DNA of 64,000 nucleotides from the NCBI GenBank assembly GCA_014905825.1, contig JACGCN010000020.1:372001-436000 (forward strand), in the 5' to 3' direction. Below the pieces are notes generated by a model, which saw nothing but the letters and a program-made list of their open reading frames with translations, searched no databases and had not been told where the DNA came from. This DNA is from Lyophyllum atratum (Eukaryota; Basidiomycota; Agaricomycetes; Agaricales; Lyophyllaceae). Numbering within the stretch: the first letter of the stretch is position 1; each line of letters starts with the position of its first letter. The translations under genes and the position numbers were made by a program. Positions 25,848 through 37,566 of this stretch are shown here, piece by piece.

Positions 25848-27536
25848 TGAGAATCAACCGATCTATTCAACGTATCTATGCCATGCGACACGACTGCATC
25901 TTCCACCATCTATCAAAACCCTGTTCTTCTTGCTTGCTGCATCCATATTTACCTTCGGTTCATGCTCATCCCTAGATATCCCCTACTACCACCAACACCC
26001 ACTACTGTACTTGTATCTATGTCGGGTTGCTTTTTTTTAATGTACTAACGCCATATGTATGTATTTTAGAGTCGTTTGTTGTTTTCCTTTTTGTCTGCTG
26101 TCCCACACACGCGCGTGTCTGCGTCCTCCTTTTTACTGTCGTGTTCACTCTATGTTTCTATCGCCGGCCATGATATGCCATCCAATATACGCAACGGATC
26201 TTTATTCCATCGGACTACATAAATTCATTCTCATTTATCGGTGACCTGATCATCTTTTGCTGATAAGGACACATAAGATTGTTGTTCCAAGTGAAGGGTA
26301 TCTCAATCAGATCTGACGTACGCTGATCGCTCTCTTTTCATTCTTCTGTCAGGACCAACGTGCTCATGTGGACACTAACCGTCTCTCCTCCCGAAGACTT
26401 TTCATCGGGATCCCCACTACATGCCACATCCCGTCTCTATCCTCATACAGCGGGAAAAACACCGGGCTCGGCGTCATGTCGAAGACGAATTTCGTGAATG
26501 CGACCCCCCTGCACCGTCATGTCATGAGATGTCCGTAACGCAGGAAAACATCTGGTGAAACCCACTGTTGCGCGCTTTCCGCGCTACCTAGCATCTTTCT
26601 GCGGAGATATATGGTGGGATGGCGCTGTGGTTCTGGCTGTTGGTGCGTAACATTAGACTTGTTCTGTATTTAAGTGTGTGAGGCTTGTCAGTGTGACGTA
26701 CATCATCGAGCCTTTGCACGCATTGGATGCCCCCACAGACCGCGGAAAGGTCCGTGGCGACGACGAGGCAGTTGGGTGGGAGTCGGCTCTCCATGATGGG
26801 GGGTGGTGAGGAAAGTGGTAGACTGCGCCATAAGATATCTCACACTGAAGGTATGCGTCTCATCTCGGGGCACGGTCTCGTCTAGGTCGTACGTCTCATC
26901 ATCCCTTCGAATCCGAATTCGAAGTGACTTGGTTTCATGAACTTTCGTCTGGATTCTCTTCGACGTTGATCGCGACGTCGAGACGGATGATCGACGCGCC
27001 GTAGGATAGATTACTGGAGGATTGATCCGCTGGCCATCGCTCTCGACTCCGTCTCGGATCGTTTGACGCAGGCGCACGGACGCTCTTCGAAAGGCAAGAC
27101 ACTCTTCAACCTTTGGGACCCCACATAATACGCCAAAAAACAAACGGAAAACATCAGTATGCTCTCATATTGCTCCTTCTTCCAAGGAAAGCCATGGCCC
27201 TGTCGATCAGGACTGGAGGTTTAGCAAAACACATAAACATTTTTCTAAAAGAACTCGATTCAGCGGTACAGCCAAGAAATCAAACGTATAAGCGATCCCG
27301 CACATCTAAAGGTTGCTTGTCGTCGAAGAGGCCTGCAAGCAGCAAAACAAGCTGAATTCTAAGTCGCGAAGCGGCGCTGACGTAAGGGAGGGCCACGTGA
27401 AACACGGAACCATTCTAGAACCATTCTAGAGGGTTCCGTCATCGTTGTACAGTACACATTCGCACACGGGAGATGAAGGATTAGACGACACAGGCCGTCG
27501 CCGCCGAGCTCAGCTACTGGACGCTTTGACTGCTTC
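25848..27536. other. Intergenic, no supported gene
   Basis: About 1.7 kb with the SNF1 3' flank and T-rich stretches. A minus-strand open frame at 26703-27143 is Arg-rich without a recognisable domain. A tandem pair AACCATTCTAG at 27409-27430 is the only repeat noticed. Confidence 0.4.
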
Positions 27537-28337
27537 ATGTCGACCACTGAACCAGAACGCGGATACGAAGTAACGGCGAGTGCGCAGGAAGGGGTGCAGC
27601 AGGTGGACGATCAGATCGAGGTCACTACTGGTACTGAAAATGGGGAAACTTGCAACGTCATAGATGCAGACGAAAACGTATCCAGTTCAAGCATTTCTAG
27701 CCCCGAACAGGTATGTCTTCCAGCGCGAATCCCTCTACGCTGCTAACTCGAACTACAGCCCCTACTGTCAGTGGTTCTGCCCCTCTCAGACCTCGCCCTC
27801 CACTCGCCCTCCTCCCAAATCGTCGGCACGCCCTTCACCACCGAGTCTCGATTCGAATACCCCTTCCCCGACAGCAGCTCCTCCCCATCCGACGCCCCCT
27901 CTCCCTCCTCATCCGTAATCCTCACCCCCGGCTTCCCCTCCGTCTGCACCTCCGCCAGCTTCCCCTCCTCCTCATCCCAGTCCCTCACCCTCTCCTCCTC
28001 CCCCCCAAGCATGACCAGCCCCTTCCCCCCCACCTTCCCCCTCCCCGCCAACCTCCCCACCTACTCCTCTACGCACCCCAAAATGCGCGCTGGGGACCCG
28101 CCGGTGCCGCCGGGCCTTGTTAAGAAGCGGCAGCGCTGGAGCTTGGGGCTGCTCCGCAGACGCAGCAGCAATAGTAGCCAGGCTAGCGAGGGCAGTCCAA
28201 GGAGTGCGCCGCCGCCGTTATCGCCGTCGAGCAACGGGGCACGGGAGGGGCGGGTCTCGAGCGATCCGAGATCACGCCAGGCAACGGTGATGGAGGAAGG
28301 CGCGGGGCCGCCGCCGCCACCTCATACGGGGGGCTGA
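27537..28337 (+). CDS. Ser/Pro-rich low-complexity protein
   Basis: Two exons joined by an intron at ~27712-27758 (SSPEQ|PLLSVVLPLSDL) encode about 250 residues. The N-terminal ~60 residues are acidic. The body is dominated by Ser and Pro (FPDSSSSPSDAPSPSSSVIL and similar). A basic segment KKRQRWSLGLLRRRSSN near the C-terminus could be a nuclear signal or phosphosite cluster, and the tail ends GPPPPPHTGG. No folded domain is recognised. The uninterrupted frame and good splice sites favour a real gene, but composition alone could keep the frame open. Confidence 0.55.
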
Positions 28338-28799
28338 GAGGTAGGATTGGTCTGATCGAATGGCGCACCTCGGATGCATGGATTCGCGGAGGATGATAGA
28401 CTATGGGACATGTGCGGCGCACCATCCGCCACACACCACCCCGCCCAAATTTTCTTATCAGGATATACGGCTACACAGGGGAATTTAGGGGTTTTCACTT
28501 CCACTTTTTTTCGGGTTTTATCTTTATCTTTCATCTCATCCATCCGTTCTGCTTACTCGCTTTCGCTTCTCACCCACCAATCACATAATCACAAACACAA
28601 TCTACCTCATCTGTACTAACACCATGCCGCATATACACGCAGCGCCTGCATGATCTTCGTACGACTCCTCCATATCTACGTACATATCTTTGGTTTTCTC
28701 TCTCGCACATACACGTCTTTCTTTGGGTTTTATGAATGAATGATGATAGTTACCTATTGATAATGGTGCAATACACTTCTGCTCATATACTGGGTCACT
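28338..28799. other. Intergenic
   Basis: Probable 3' flank of the Ser/Pro-rich gene. It is pyrimidine-rich and nothing else was recognised. Confidence 0.4.
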
Positions 28800-29005
28800 T
28801 TGAAGACCACTCAGTCACGCAAACATTTGCAACGACACAACTCTTGTCATATTCCACCAGTAACAACGCAGTCACAGACATACACCGACTATCGAACATC
28901 AAGTCTGTATCACTACCAGGGAAACCTGCTAGCGAGCTTCAGCTGAGTATATGCGCTAATGGCGGCAAAAGTTACTCACGATGTTCTGTCAATAAGCATG
29001 GTCGT

Positions 29006-29355
29006 TTACTGACAGGTGCCGCTGACGCAGATCATGCCAAGACCTAAAAAGAGGAAGTCAATCTCCAAATCCAGAACGCACGGATATCAACCCAATCCAA
29101 GTCATCTATCTACTCACAGTCACTAGACGTCTTGCACGACCGTCGCGCTCCAAGCGTCTCAGGCTCAAAGTCCCTCCTGTAAACATCCCACTCAGCAGCA
29201 TGACGCGCAACGAGGTTTCTCGCCGTGAGGCGCGCAAGATTGCGGCCAGCAGGGTCAGTAGGGGTACCACTGCGGCCGTGGCCGCCTAGGGCCATAGCGG
29301 TCCCGCTGGCGAGGATGAGGGGGAGGGCGCAGAGGATGGCAGAGGTGAATTTCAT
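29006..29355 (-). CDS. Small secreted cysteine-rich protein, left copy
   Basis: 91 residues from two exons (intron 29044-29117). The signal peptide is MKFTSAILCALPLILASGTA. It is followed by a Gly/His-rich spacer, the pro-region NLARLTARNLVARHAAEWDV with YRRDFEPE, and ETLGARR|SCKTSSDC, then CLGMICVSGTCQ from exon 2. The four cysteines are spaced C-x5-C-x4-C-x4-C. ARR before SCK is a Kex2-type dibasic site, so a 19-residue four-cysteine peptide could be released. The mature region is identical in sequence to the right copy. TATA-like CATAAAAG lies at ~29426-29433. Such proteins act as effectors, signals or antimicrobials in fungi; none is demonstrated here. Confidence 0.85.
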
Positions 29356-29425
29356 GGTGGTTGGTGGGTGGGGGGTGTGTTGTGGGGAGACCGGCTCTGG
29401 GGAGTTGCTGGAGGAGGAGAGGGGC

Positions 29426-29433
29426 CTTTTATG
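29426..29433 (-). promoter_or_regulatory. TATA-like element of left secreted-protein gene
   Basis: CATAAAAG on the minus strand, about 70 bp upstream of the ATG, in the same position relative to the start as TATAAAAG of the right copy. The first T has changed to C. Confidence 0.5.
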
Positions 29434-29785
29434 CAAGTTTGAGTCACGGTAGGTGCGGGGATGTATCGCCTTGTGTGCTGTATCACCATCAAGGCGCTGC
29501 CCAGGGTGAATGGAGGGGTGGGCAGTCATCAAAGCGTCGCTGTTGATGGGAGATGGAGAGAAGGCTTCATCCATAGTCTGAGCCCTGCAGGGGCACCAAG
29601 TCGCGTTCAATTACTTACTACTGCGGAGGGTATGAGTTCAAGCACGAGAGTCTTCACATCACAGCGACGATATCCTTCGAAGAGTGACGCAGAGTACCAC
29701 AGATAAACCGGATCAACATAGAGTAAGCATCGGCGGTACTGTGTACAGTGTTCCAAGCAGGCATGGCTGAGCTTATCACCCATCT

Positions 29786-30324
29786 GGCAAGGCGACAGCT
29801 CCCCGGAATGGGAAAAGTCGAAATCATTCGGTGGAATGATTAGCTCCGGGAAAAAAATTGGGTGTGCTAAAAGACTAGTGTGAGGATGCGATCTGAGTCT
29901 CGCGGGCCACAGAAAGGAGAAATCGTTGAGATTGTGTGGTTCGGGGTTGACGGTCATGAGCAAGGAATTGTCTCTAGTAAATACACGTAAATAAACTCTT
30001 TCCTCTAGAACGACCCCATCCCCAACAACCAGGAGTGGGAAGAACAGCACCCGAGTGCCCATCCAAGATGCAAGGCGAGTGCTACTTACCAAGTCCGGGT
30101 CTAGTATCAAGTTACAGAGGCATCACCCCGGCCCAGATCGCGTACTTACTGTGTGATTGGTTTGCGGTGCAATACCTCCCTGAGATGGGAGGAGCGGTAT
30201 GGGGTTCTCTACCACCACGCATAGGGATGACGTCGACGAGTTGACTCTGCCACTACCTCATCTGGCGACCGAGAGGTAGTATCTGGGTAGAATTGATCAA
30301 GGAATCTGGTCGAACCGCGCAACA
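29786..30324. other. Unique spacer between inverted-repeat arms
   Basis: About 540 bp that is not shared between the arms. It would hold the common upstream region of the two divergent secreted-protein genes. The minus-strand open frame that begins here (29607-30110) runs into the repeat arm and is not considered a gene. Confidence 0.5.
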
Positions 30325-30685
30325 CGGGTGAAATGATAGCTTCAGCCATGCCTGCTTGGAACACTGTACAGAGGCTCGAGTAGGCCTGCCGCCGATACGT
30401 ACCCTAGACTCATCCGGTCTATATCTGTGGTACTCTGCGTCACCCTTCGAAGGATATCATCATGGTTGTGATGCGACCCTAACACTCTCGTGCAACGCGT
30501 ACCTCCGCTGAGACACCCCTGCAGGGGTATGCTATGCAGGAAGCATTCTCCCCATCTCCCATCAACTGCGACGACGCCTTGATATCCCCCACACCCCTCG
30601 AGATAGGACTCTCACACTCAGCAGCACCTTGATGGTGGTACTGCATACAAGGCGATACATCCCCGCGTAGCCGGACTCAGACGCG

Positions 30686-30693
30686 TATAAAAG
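30686..30693 (+). promoter_or_regulatory. TATA box of right secreted-protein gene
   Basis: TATAAAAG lies 78 bp upstream of the ATG at 30764, within the repeat arm. Confidence 0.65.
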
Positions 30694-30763
30694 GCTCCCC
30701 TCCAACTCCAAGAAGTCCCCAGAGCCGGTCTCTTCACAACACAAACCCCACCCACCAATCATC

Positions 30764-31103
30764 ATGAAATTCACCTCTACCATCCTTTCCACTCTTCCCC
30801 TCGTCCTCGCCAGCTGGACCGCTATGGCCCGAGGCGGCGGTCACGGCGGCATTGGTGGCCTTGGTGGCCGCGATCTTGCGCGCCTCACGGCCAGCAACCT
30901 CCACGCGCGTCACGCTGCGGAGTGGGAGATTTACCAGCGGGACTTCGAGCCTGAGACGCTGGGAGCGCGACGGTCGTGCAAGACCTCCAGTGATTGTGAG
31001 TAGACGACCAGGATTAGGCTGATCTCCCTACGTTCTCGACTCGGACATTGACTTCCTCTTTTTAGGTCTTGGCATGATCTGCGTCAGCGGCACCTGCCAG
31101 TAA
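30764..31103 (+). CDS. Small secreted cysteine-rich protein, right copy
   Basis: 89 residues, two exons (intron 30996-31065, phase 1, splitting the second cysteine codon of the motif). The signal peptide is MKFTSTILSTLPLVLASWTA. It is followed by a Gly-rich stretch, then LARLTASNLHARHAAEWEIY and FEPETLGARR. The C-terminal SCKTSSDC plus LGMICVSGTCQ is the same as in the left copy, while the N-terminal half differs at many sites. This is consistent with a pro-peptide that diverges and a mature peptide under constraint. It is transcribed away from its partner. Confidence 0.87.
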
Positions 31104-31427
31104 ACGCCAACGCTTATCAACGGAACTTCGTGAGTAGACTTTCACAACCCTCGCCGTACTCAGCTGAGGATCGCGTAGCAGGATTTTATTGTAGTGGTGC
31201 AGACTGGATGTTTGGTAGTCGGTGTATGTCTGTGACTGCGTTGTTACTGGTGGAATATGATAAGAGTTGTGTTGTTGCAAATTTTTGTGTGACTTGAGTG
31301 GTCAAAACATGGGTGGTATCAGATAACATGGTATAGACACGAAAGCAATGAGAGGTACGAATTTTTTGGATGGGAGCCAACGGGAATCCCATCCCCACAA
31401 TATGCACGCCACACACCGGTGCAAGCT

Positions 31428-32235
31428 CTACCCGACCATCTCATAACCATCTCTATCTCTGCCGTCCTTCTTTTGAGACTCTTGTGCAAGCTTATGCAAT
31501 TCCTCCTCCTCCCTTCTCGCTAATTCAATTGCGACCTTCTGCAACAACACGGACTTCATCCCGCGGACAAGGATTGCGTGTGCATTCTTCATCACCTCAT
31601 CTGTATTCATTTCGTTGCGCCCCGAAAGAACGTGATGAAGCGCTATACATGTTTCCTGCAGTTTCGCGTGATCCTCTGGCTCAACCAGCTTCTCCGCCTC
31701 CACCTTGAAGCACTCCGCGAAATCAGCCTCGTACCAGACGTCGAGATGAGAGTAGACCAAATGGGTCCAATAAACTCGCGTTTCCGTGAAAGAGGAGAAG
31801 TCGACAGAAGGAAAGAGTACGTGATCGGCGAATAAGATCCGGGAGAATGCGGAGAGCATCCTTTCCCTCTCAACGGCACGCCGGTGTTTTCGGATGTCTA
31901 GAACTGTAAAATAACCCCAAAACAGCAGCATCAAGACTGCATCATAGGTCATTGAAGAAATAAGACCTATCAAGTCGTGTGACCACAAGAATTACACACG
32001 AACCTTCTGGCAAGTATCTGAGAGGGTGACCGTCAAGGAGCGAGCGCGAATCCTGCTTGAAGCTTGGACCTTCTTCCACTTTGCATGGGGACGGTGTTTC
32101 TCTATCAGCAGAGTGTCGCGCTGCGCTTCTGTGAAAGGGTAAAGAAAGCCGAGGTCGACTGAACCGAGCGGTAGGAGCCTGCCATAGGTTAGTTGAAGGT
32201 GCGAGCGAACGAGGACCGAATCTCCGCAATAGCAT
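31428..32235 (-). CDS. Probable mitochondrial single-pass membrane protein, paralog A
   Basis: 256 residues. The N-terminus MLLRRFGPRSLAPSTNLWQA is Arg/Ser/Leu-rich without acids, like a mitochondrial presequence. A hydrophobic helix (DAVLMLLFWGYFTVLDI) follows ISSMT. The C-terminal ~165 residues are charged and helical, ending DGYEMVG. The single intron is 31967-32003, only 37 nt, with donor GTTCGT. The gene at 37567-38336 has the same order (presequence, 'DG.P..' motif, intron in a Gly codon with the same donor hexamer, helix, charged tail ending EYEVVG), so the two are paralogs. The function of this fungal family is not known to me. Confidence 0.75.
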
Positions 32236-33117
32236 AGATCCTGTAGGCCAGAGACAACGCTGTTTGCACAGCCTTTATAGACAGACCAGACAGTTCTGAG
32301 TTTCGGCAAAGGAGACCGCGTCATCCCGGCATGGGAGGGCACGAGGACGGGTCGGGGGTTCAAGTTGGTCGGGTTAGAAAGTTACTAGGCGTTCATTTTA
32401 TCTTACTTTCTTTCTTTTCAAGTCCTTAGGCGCAGTTGTAGAGTTGAAAAGCATTCTCAATCAGTGCTTTTCAAGAGCCTGTAAAGCATTAATAGGACCC
32501 GCCGCAGGCGTGTGAGTATGATTGTATGGGACAGCAATCTACGTAATAACGTGAGGCCCATAGCTGGAGGGAGTGTATGTCTGCCTTACATATCATAGCC
32601 GGGGTATGTGGCAGGATGCTGCACATACGGGCGGAGTGCTGAGATGCGAAGTCGAAACTCAGTGACACGACGGCCAAACGACGGAAGCGACGCGCGTCAT
32701 TATGGTTATACCGGCAACAGCGACTTCTCACGTTCATGGAAGTTGCATAGGGTCCCGACTCCTGAAGACAGCATCATTTCACAGCTGTCCATCTTTTCAT
32801 GATTCTAATACAGGGATTTCGAAGTCCTCGACAAGGTCCAAGTCGCACTTGTGGAGTCTGTGCACATCTCCGCTGGCTTAGAATATGGCGTGTTTGGGCG
32901 AGGGAGCACATCGAGAAGCTTGATGTAGATTTTTCGGTGGGTCCGCGGTTTGAGTCATGGTGGATGGTTCAAAGAAATGGGTCAGATCTAATCGAAATCA
33001 CAATCGGGCCTTGTCATCTTATCTCGTCAGGTGACCGCAGTTCATCTTCACATTGATTCTGAACGCGTTTGTGGCGAGAAGTTTCACGTTTCTCCTCAAC
33101 CACGACCACTCCTCACG
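32236..33117. other. Intergenic, no supported gene
   Basis: About 0.9 kb between divergently oriented genes, containing the promoter regions of both. Short plus-strand frames at 32608-33056 have no recognisable features. Confidence 0.4.
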
Positions 33118-33994
33118 ATGCGGCGAGCCCAGAGTGTGCGACATTACGCCCGGCCATCCCTTGCTTTGGCCGCAGATGATCTAGGCCTGCTTCGAGAGGG
33201 CGATGAGACGAACGAAGACGTCCTCCGCCGACAGCTGCTGGACAAAGACCGGGAGAATGACAAGGTGCGTCGTTTGTACACATACATCGCCTCTTTCACT
33301 TACTCATACATATCTCCATGTTTTTCTGGTACTTGTTATGTCTGTCGACTCAAACTGCTATAATTATCGATCCAATCTCGGCAAGTAAAGCTACAAACAC
33401 AAATCCAGCTCCTTCAGGCTCAGCTTGCGCAGCGCCCGCCGCTTGAGGCCGTGCAAGAGCTCGAGAAGGAGTATAAGAACTTGGATCTGCTGCTACAGGG
33501 CACGCAACGGGAGAATGAACGATGTATGGCTGAACTTGACCGGTACGTCCTCTCGCCCTCCATTTTCTCTCTTTCTGTGCGGGTCCTAAAGTGTGATTAT
33601 CTGCAGGGCGAGGACACGCGAGAAGATGCTCGAGCGAGAGCTCACAAAGCTTGCGGGGGATAACTGGCAGGTATGCCTCCGTGTTGGGCGGTCTTGTGCT
33701 TGTCATGCTGACGCAGTCCGATCTACCTATCAGACATCTCTTGACATTGCCCCATCTGCCACGCCCACCCTATCTGGCGCTGCGTTGGGCTCAACCACGA
33801 CACGGAGGACGGGGACAAGTGCACCGGAAGACGGAAACGTAGGTGCACGTGTGGAGCAGATGCGCATGCTGGTTCTAGGAATGGAACAACGCCTGCAGGT
33901 GCGGGAGGAGAAATTGCTGAAGACCGTGGAGAGGGCGGAAAGTGAAGGACGGAGGTTCGAAGAAGGTCGGAAGGCACTTCTGGCGAAGTCATAG
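33118..33994 (+). CDS. Coiled-coil protein, uncharacterised
   Basis: Four exons encode about 200 residues. Heptad-rich helices make up most of the chain: DVLRRQLLDKDRENDK, then LQTQIQLLQAQLAQRPPLEA with VQELEKEYKNLDLLLQG, REKMLERELTKLAGDN, and VEQMRMLVLGMEQRLQVREE near the C-terminus. A short Ser/Thr-rich linker (SATPTLSGAALGSTTTRRTG) separates the last two. No other domain, signal peptide or membrane segment is visible. Introns follow NDK, a split Arg codon after AELD, and NWQ, all with normal GT-AG ends. A structural or scaffold role is only inference. Confidence 0.75.
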
Positions 33995-34848
33995 GGTTGA
34001 GATTCGAGGAGGGTGGGGAAGGAACGCCCGATTTCACTGTTCGAATTGCGCTCGAGCTCAGCAAGCGGTGGTTTAGCTACATATCATGGATTGGAGTGTG
34101 TCGGATTGAACTGTTTTGTATACCTGCATTGTATTCTATCGCAATTGATGGACGGCCATCTGTACCATATAAAATTGCCTTTTTTCGTGTCTTTTAACTC
34201 TTAGATCACCTTTAACGAGGAGATGGAGAGGTGCTGGAGGAGCAAGTTAAAGACCGGACAAGGAAAAATAGATAAATAGATATTTACACGCCTAAAAGTG
34301 CTCTGCTCCGAACCACAACCACACTATACTGACCAGATGCACTGCTTCCCTCCTTGCATTCACCTTCTATCAGCAGTGTTGCCAGCAACGTGTGCGATGA
34401 CATGAACGTCGACCAGTCTTCGGCGTCCGTGACTTGCCCTATGAGCACAGCCACTCGAAAAATCTTTTAGGGACCTACCAAATGCTACCGAATGACAAGC
34501 TGAACATTCCATGGCCATGGCCACAGAATGACGACTCCTACTCATGTTATCCAAACATCATCTCCCTCCTATGGAGTCCCTGAATATCAGCACACTTGAA
34601 CCAGCTTGAACCCCGCCCCCATATGGCCCTCGAAGCCCCATCATGATAATCATCGGACGCGAGTACCTGAGCGGTTCCGCGAGGAACGCGACAGCACGCG
34701 TCCCAGGACTTGACTCGAACTTCTTTGCCTCCTTTTCTCCTCAGCGCTGATCAGCAGTCCTCGACTGTCTGATTAAACCACATAAATACAGGGATCCCGG
34801 CCGTCAAGGGCCAAGGCTCCCCAGAAAAACCTTGTCCGCTCTTCGACC
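33995..34848. other. Intergenic, no supported gene
   Basis: 3' flank of the coiled-coil gene and the promoter region of the MATE gene. No feature was recognised. Confidence 0.4.
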
Positions 34849-37157
34849 ATGACTTCTGAACCTGGTCCTGGGTCGAGGCACCCCGTCAATGGAGAGATTG
34901 CAACAGAATCGACACCACTATTTTCTCGGGAGGTTGGCAGCGATATCGACATCTTCAAACACGAGGATGTGACGACTAGGACCATGTTTTGGGAGGAAAT
35001 GCGTACGATTCCACGATATGCTCTACCAGTCTTTGGGTATGTGGTACTTCGAGAGTCAAGCATAAGTCATGGTCATTGACGACCCACTTCCTACTATAGA
35101 TCCCAAATCCTAGAATTCAGCTTGATCTTCATTCCTGTTATATCTATTGGCCACTTATCCACCACAGCTCTGGCTGCGATCAGTCTGGGTTCAATGACTG
35201 CGAATGTCACTGGACTCAGTATCCTGCAAGGGCTAGCAAGCGGTCTCGATACTGTGCTCCCGTCAGCCTATACATCTTCCCAACCTCAACTGGTTGGTCT
35301 TTGGGCGCAACGCATGGGTAATTAGGACTCTTTGACGCAGTTTTGGTCATGCTGACAATTTCACTTCCACCAGCTGTCGTGATGTCATTCGCACTCACAG
35401 TGAATATCTTAGCTCTGCGGTTTTTTAATATCCGTGCTCACAATCTTGGTGATAGCCAATCTCGCTCATCTGGCTTAACGCGGAACCTATCTTGCTCGGC
35501 CTTAGACAAGATCCAGAGGTCGCTCGCTATGCTGCCCTGTACCTGCGCTGGTTGTCTCTAGCTCTTCCAGGTTCGCAGTGCTTGATGACTCGTCGAATTT
35601 TCACTGACTGGCGATACTTCATCCCTCAGCATTTACTTATAACTGTATCAGTCGGTGTGTTTCTGCAACTTCGTCCTTGGCGTCCTACATACTGATTTCA
35701 TAAATTTTCGAAAGCCGATACTTCCAGTCACAAGGTTTGTTCCTTGGCGGATTGTCGAACTCCTCGTCCTAACCCCGCTTTATTAGGTCATTTCTTTGTG
35801 CAAACGCGGATCATATCTATCGTCGCGCCCATAAACGTACTGATCAACTACCTTCTAGGTCCGCCATTTCCTTCTTCCCGAAAATACTCCGCTTACCTTT
35901 TCTAGTCTGGGGACCTGAACCTATTCGTTTGGGTTTTATCGGCGCCCCCATCGCTTCAGTAATATCCTTTTACCTCATATCCTTGACCTCAATTCTCCAT
36001 GGCGCGTACGTCGTACCCCGCACCGCGTGGCATCCTCTTTCCATGAAAATGTTTACCAATCTCGGTCTTCTGGTACGCCTGGGATTGTCAGGCATAGGTA
36101 CAGTCACTTTACGCCTTTTTCGGCGCTTTTCTAACTCTCGCAATCTAGCTCAACTTGCATCTGAATGGTGGGCTTGGGAACTTGCTGCCCTTGCTGCATC
36201 ATTGTATGGTTATCTTTCGCTCCTGCATTTTCCTGGATTTGAGTTCGGCTTCACAGCATCGGACCCACGGCTCTGGCATGTCAATCCGTTTTGATTACCA
36301 CATCTGCTATGGCCTTCCAACTTGCCTACGCCATCGCAAACGCTACTTCTATTCGGTATGAAACACTCGTTCGTAGGGTCCCCTCTAGTTGACTGATCCC
36401 TTTCAGCATCGGAAATTTATTGGGTGAGAAAAACGCCAAACGTGCAGGCGTCGCAGCGTACACATCACTGTTGGTAGCCTTGATGGCTTCGTTGATCACT
36501 AGGTAGGTCCTCTGTTTCAAGGTTTGGCTTTCTGATCTAATACCATACCTCCAGTACCATTTTCATGATCTTCCGGAAGTCATGGGCTAAGATATTCAAC
36601 AATGATCCAGGCAAGCTTACGATCCGCCTAACTGCATCTTGTTATATGAGCCTCTAATACATCCTATCCTATCAGAGGTCGTGAATGTCGTCGCAAGTGT
36701 CATTCCGCTGATCGCATTGTTTCAAGTTGTGGATGGGAATTCTGCGGTGACTGCAGGTATATTACGAGCACGAGGGCAACAGGTCAGTCATCCAACCTAG
36801 TCTAGATATCTCGGTTGTTGAACTAGTTGTAGTTTATTGGCGCTCTCATGAATCTCAGCGCATACTATGTCATCGGTAAGGAACTTCTCGCCAGTTCGAC
36901 GTTCCTATGTATGCTGAACTCCCTGAATTCTACTTCTCAAAGGTCTTCCTACTGGTGTTTTCCTCGCATTCCGATGGCATCTTGGCCTTCATGGCCTATG
37001 GATAGGTCTGACGCTGTCTCTCATATACTGCTCCGTCATTGGGACTGTGCTCTGTTTTAAAACCGACTGGAAGGAAGAAGTGCTAAAGGTCGCTGCGCGA
37101 CTAGCTGAGGAAGAGAGGCTTCAAAAGGTGGCGGATGAGGAAAGCAGGCTTCGATGA
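34849..37157 (+). CDS. MATE-family multidrug/toxin extrusion transporter
   Basis: Membrane antiporter of the MATE family, fungal ERC1/XTP1-like branch. The polar N-terminus (ATESTPLFSREVGSDIDIFK) is followed by about twelve hydrophobic segments over more than ten exons. Family landmarks are present: RYALPVFGSQILEFSLIFIP, GLASGLDTVLPSAY, LRQDPEVARYAALYLRWLSL, RYFQSQGHFFVQTRIISIVA, IGPTALACQSVL and SIRIGNLLGEKNAKRAG, with VVDGNSAVTAGILRARGQQ near the end. The tail is charged (LAEEERLQKVADEESRLR). Introns are frequent, and every join keeps frame with GT-AG ends, so the gene looks intact despite the fragmented open frames. Confidence 0.92.
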
Positions 37158-37566
37158 TGGCCTTATGGTACTTATTTTATGCAATAATCATAGGATTGGG
37201 GCATCGATTGGCATCATTCGTCTCTTTCCAGGTACATATCACTCATGTACATAGATATGTAGGTACGAGAACGACGTAGATCGCGGAATAACTTGAATTG
37301 AGAGATGTCATGATGGGAATGAGTTGAATGGACCGTCAGCGGTCGTGTGAATGCAAAAGAGTATCAGAGAAGGGCACCACCTAAATATTTGCCAACTTAT
37401 TTTGGCTATCCCGGCCTTCGGTCATGTAATCTGCTATTCTCTCTGAACCCGCTGCCAGCAGTGTTGAGAGGCTCAGGAGCCGCGGCAATTGAATCCATAT
37501 CGAACTCTGAAAACTAACAAAAACAAACAACCTCGAACTTCATTTCCACCGTTTGCTCCTGAACCC
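37158..37566. other. Intergenic
   Basis: About 400 bp between the MATE gene and the mitochondrial paralog B. Nothing specific was recognised. Confidence 0.4.

Larger units (their letters stand above)
28800..29785. repeat. Inverted repeat, left arm
   Basis: Read on the minus strand, this ~1-kb segment matches 30325-31302 with divergence. Shared blocks are the GCCATGCCTGCTTGGAACAC stretch, TGTGGTACTCTGCGTCAC, the leader and coding region of the secreted-protein gene, its intron ends, and the 3' flank including CATATTCCACCAGTAACAAC. Coding exons are better conserved than the flanks. Confidence 0.85.
30325..31302. repeat. Inverted repeat, right arm
   Basis: Partner of 28800-29785 in the opposite orientation. 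Similarity starts just before GCCATGCCTGCTTGG and ends near 31302, past the secreted-protein gene. Confidence 0.85.

Noticed and set aside
26703..27143. 146-codon minus-strand frame
   Set aside because: Arg-rich composition with no domain, no start context and no splice partner.
27743..28060. Antisense Glu/Gly-rich frame
   Set aside because: Mirror of the Ser/Pro-rich coding repeat on the plus strand.
29607..30110. 167-codon minus-strand frame in the inverted-repeat centre
   Set aside because: Half lies in the repeat arm, and the corresponding frame is broken in the other arm, so it is not conserved as a protein.
34849..37157. MATE gene as a pseudogene
   Set aside because: Open frames look broken, but ten or more short introns with proper ends restore one continuous transporter.
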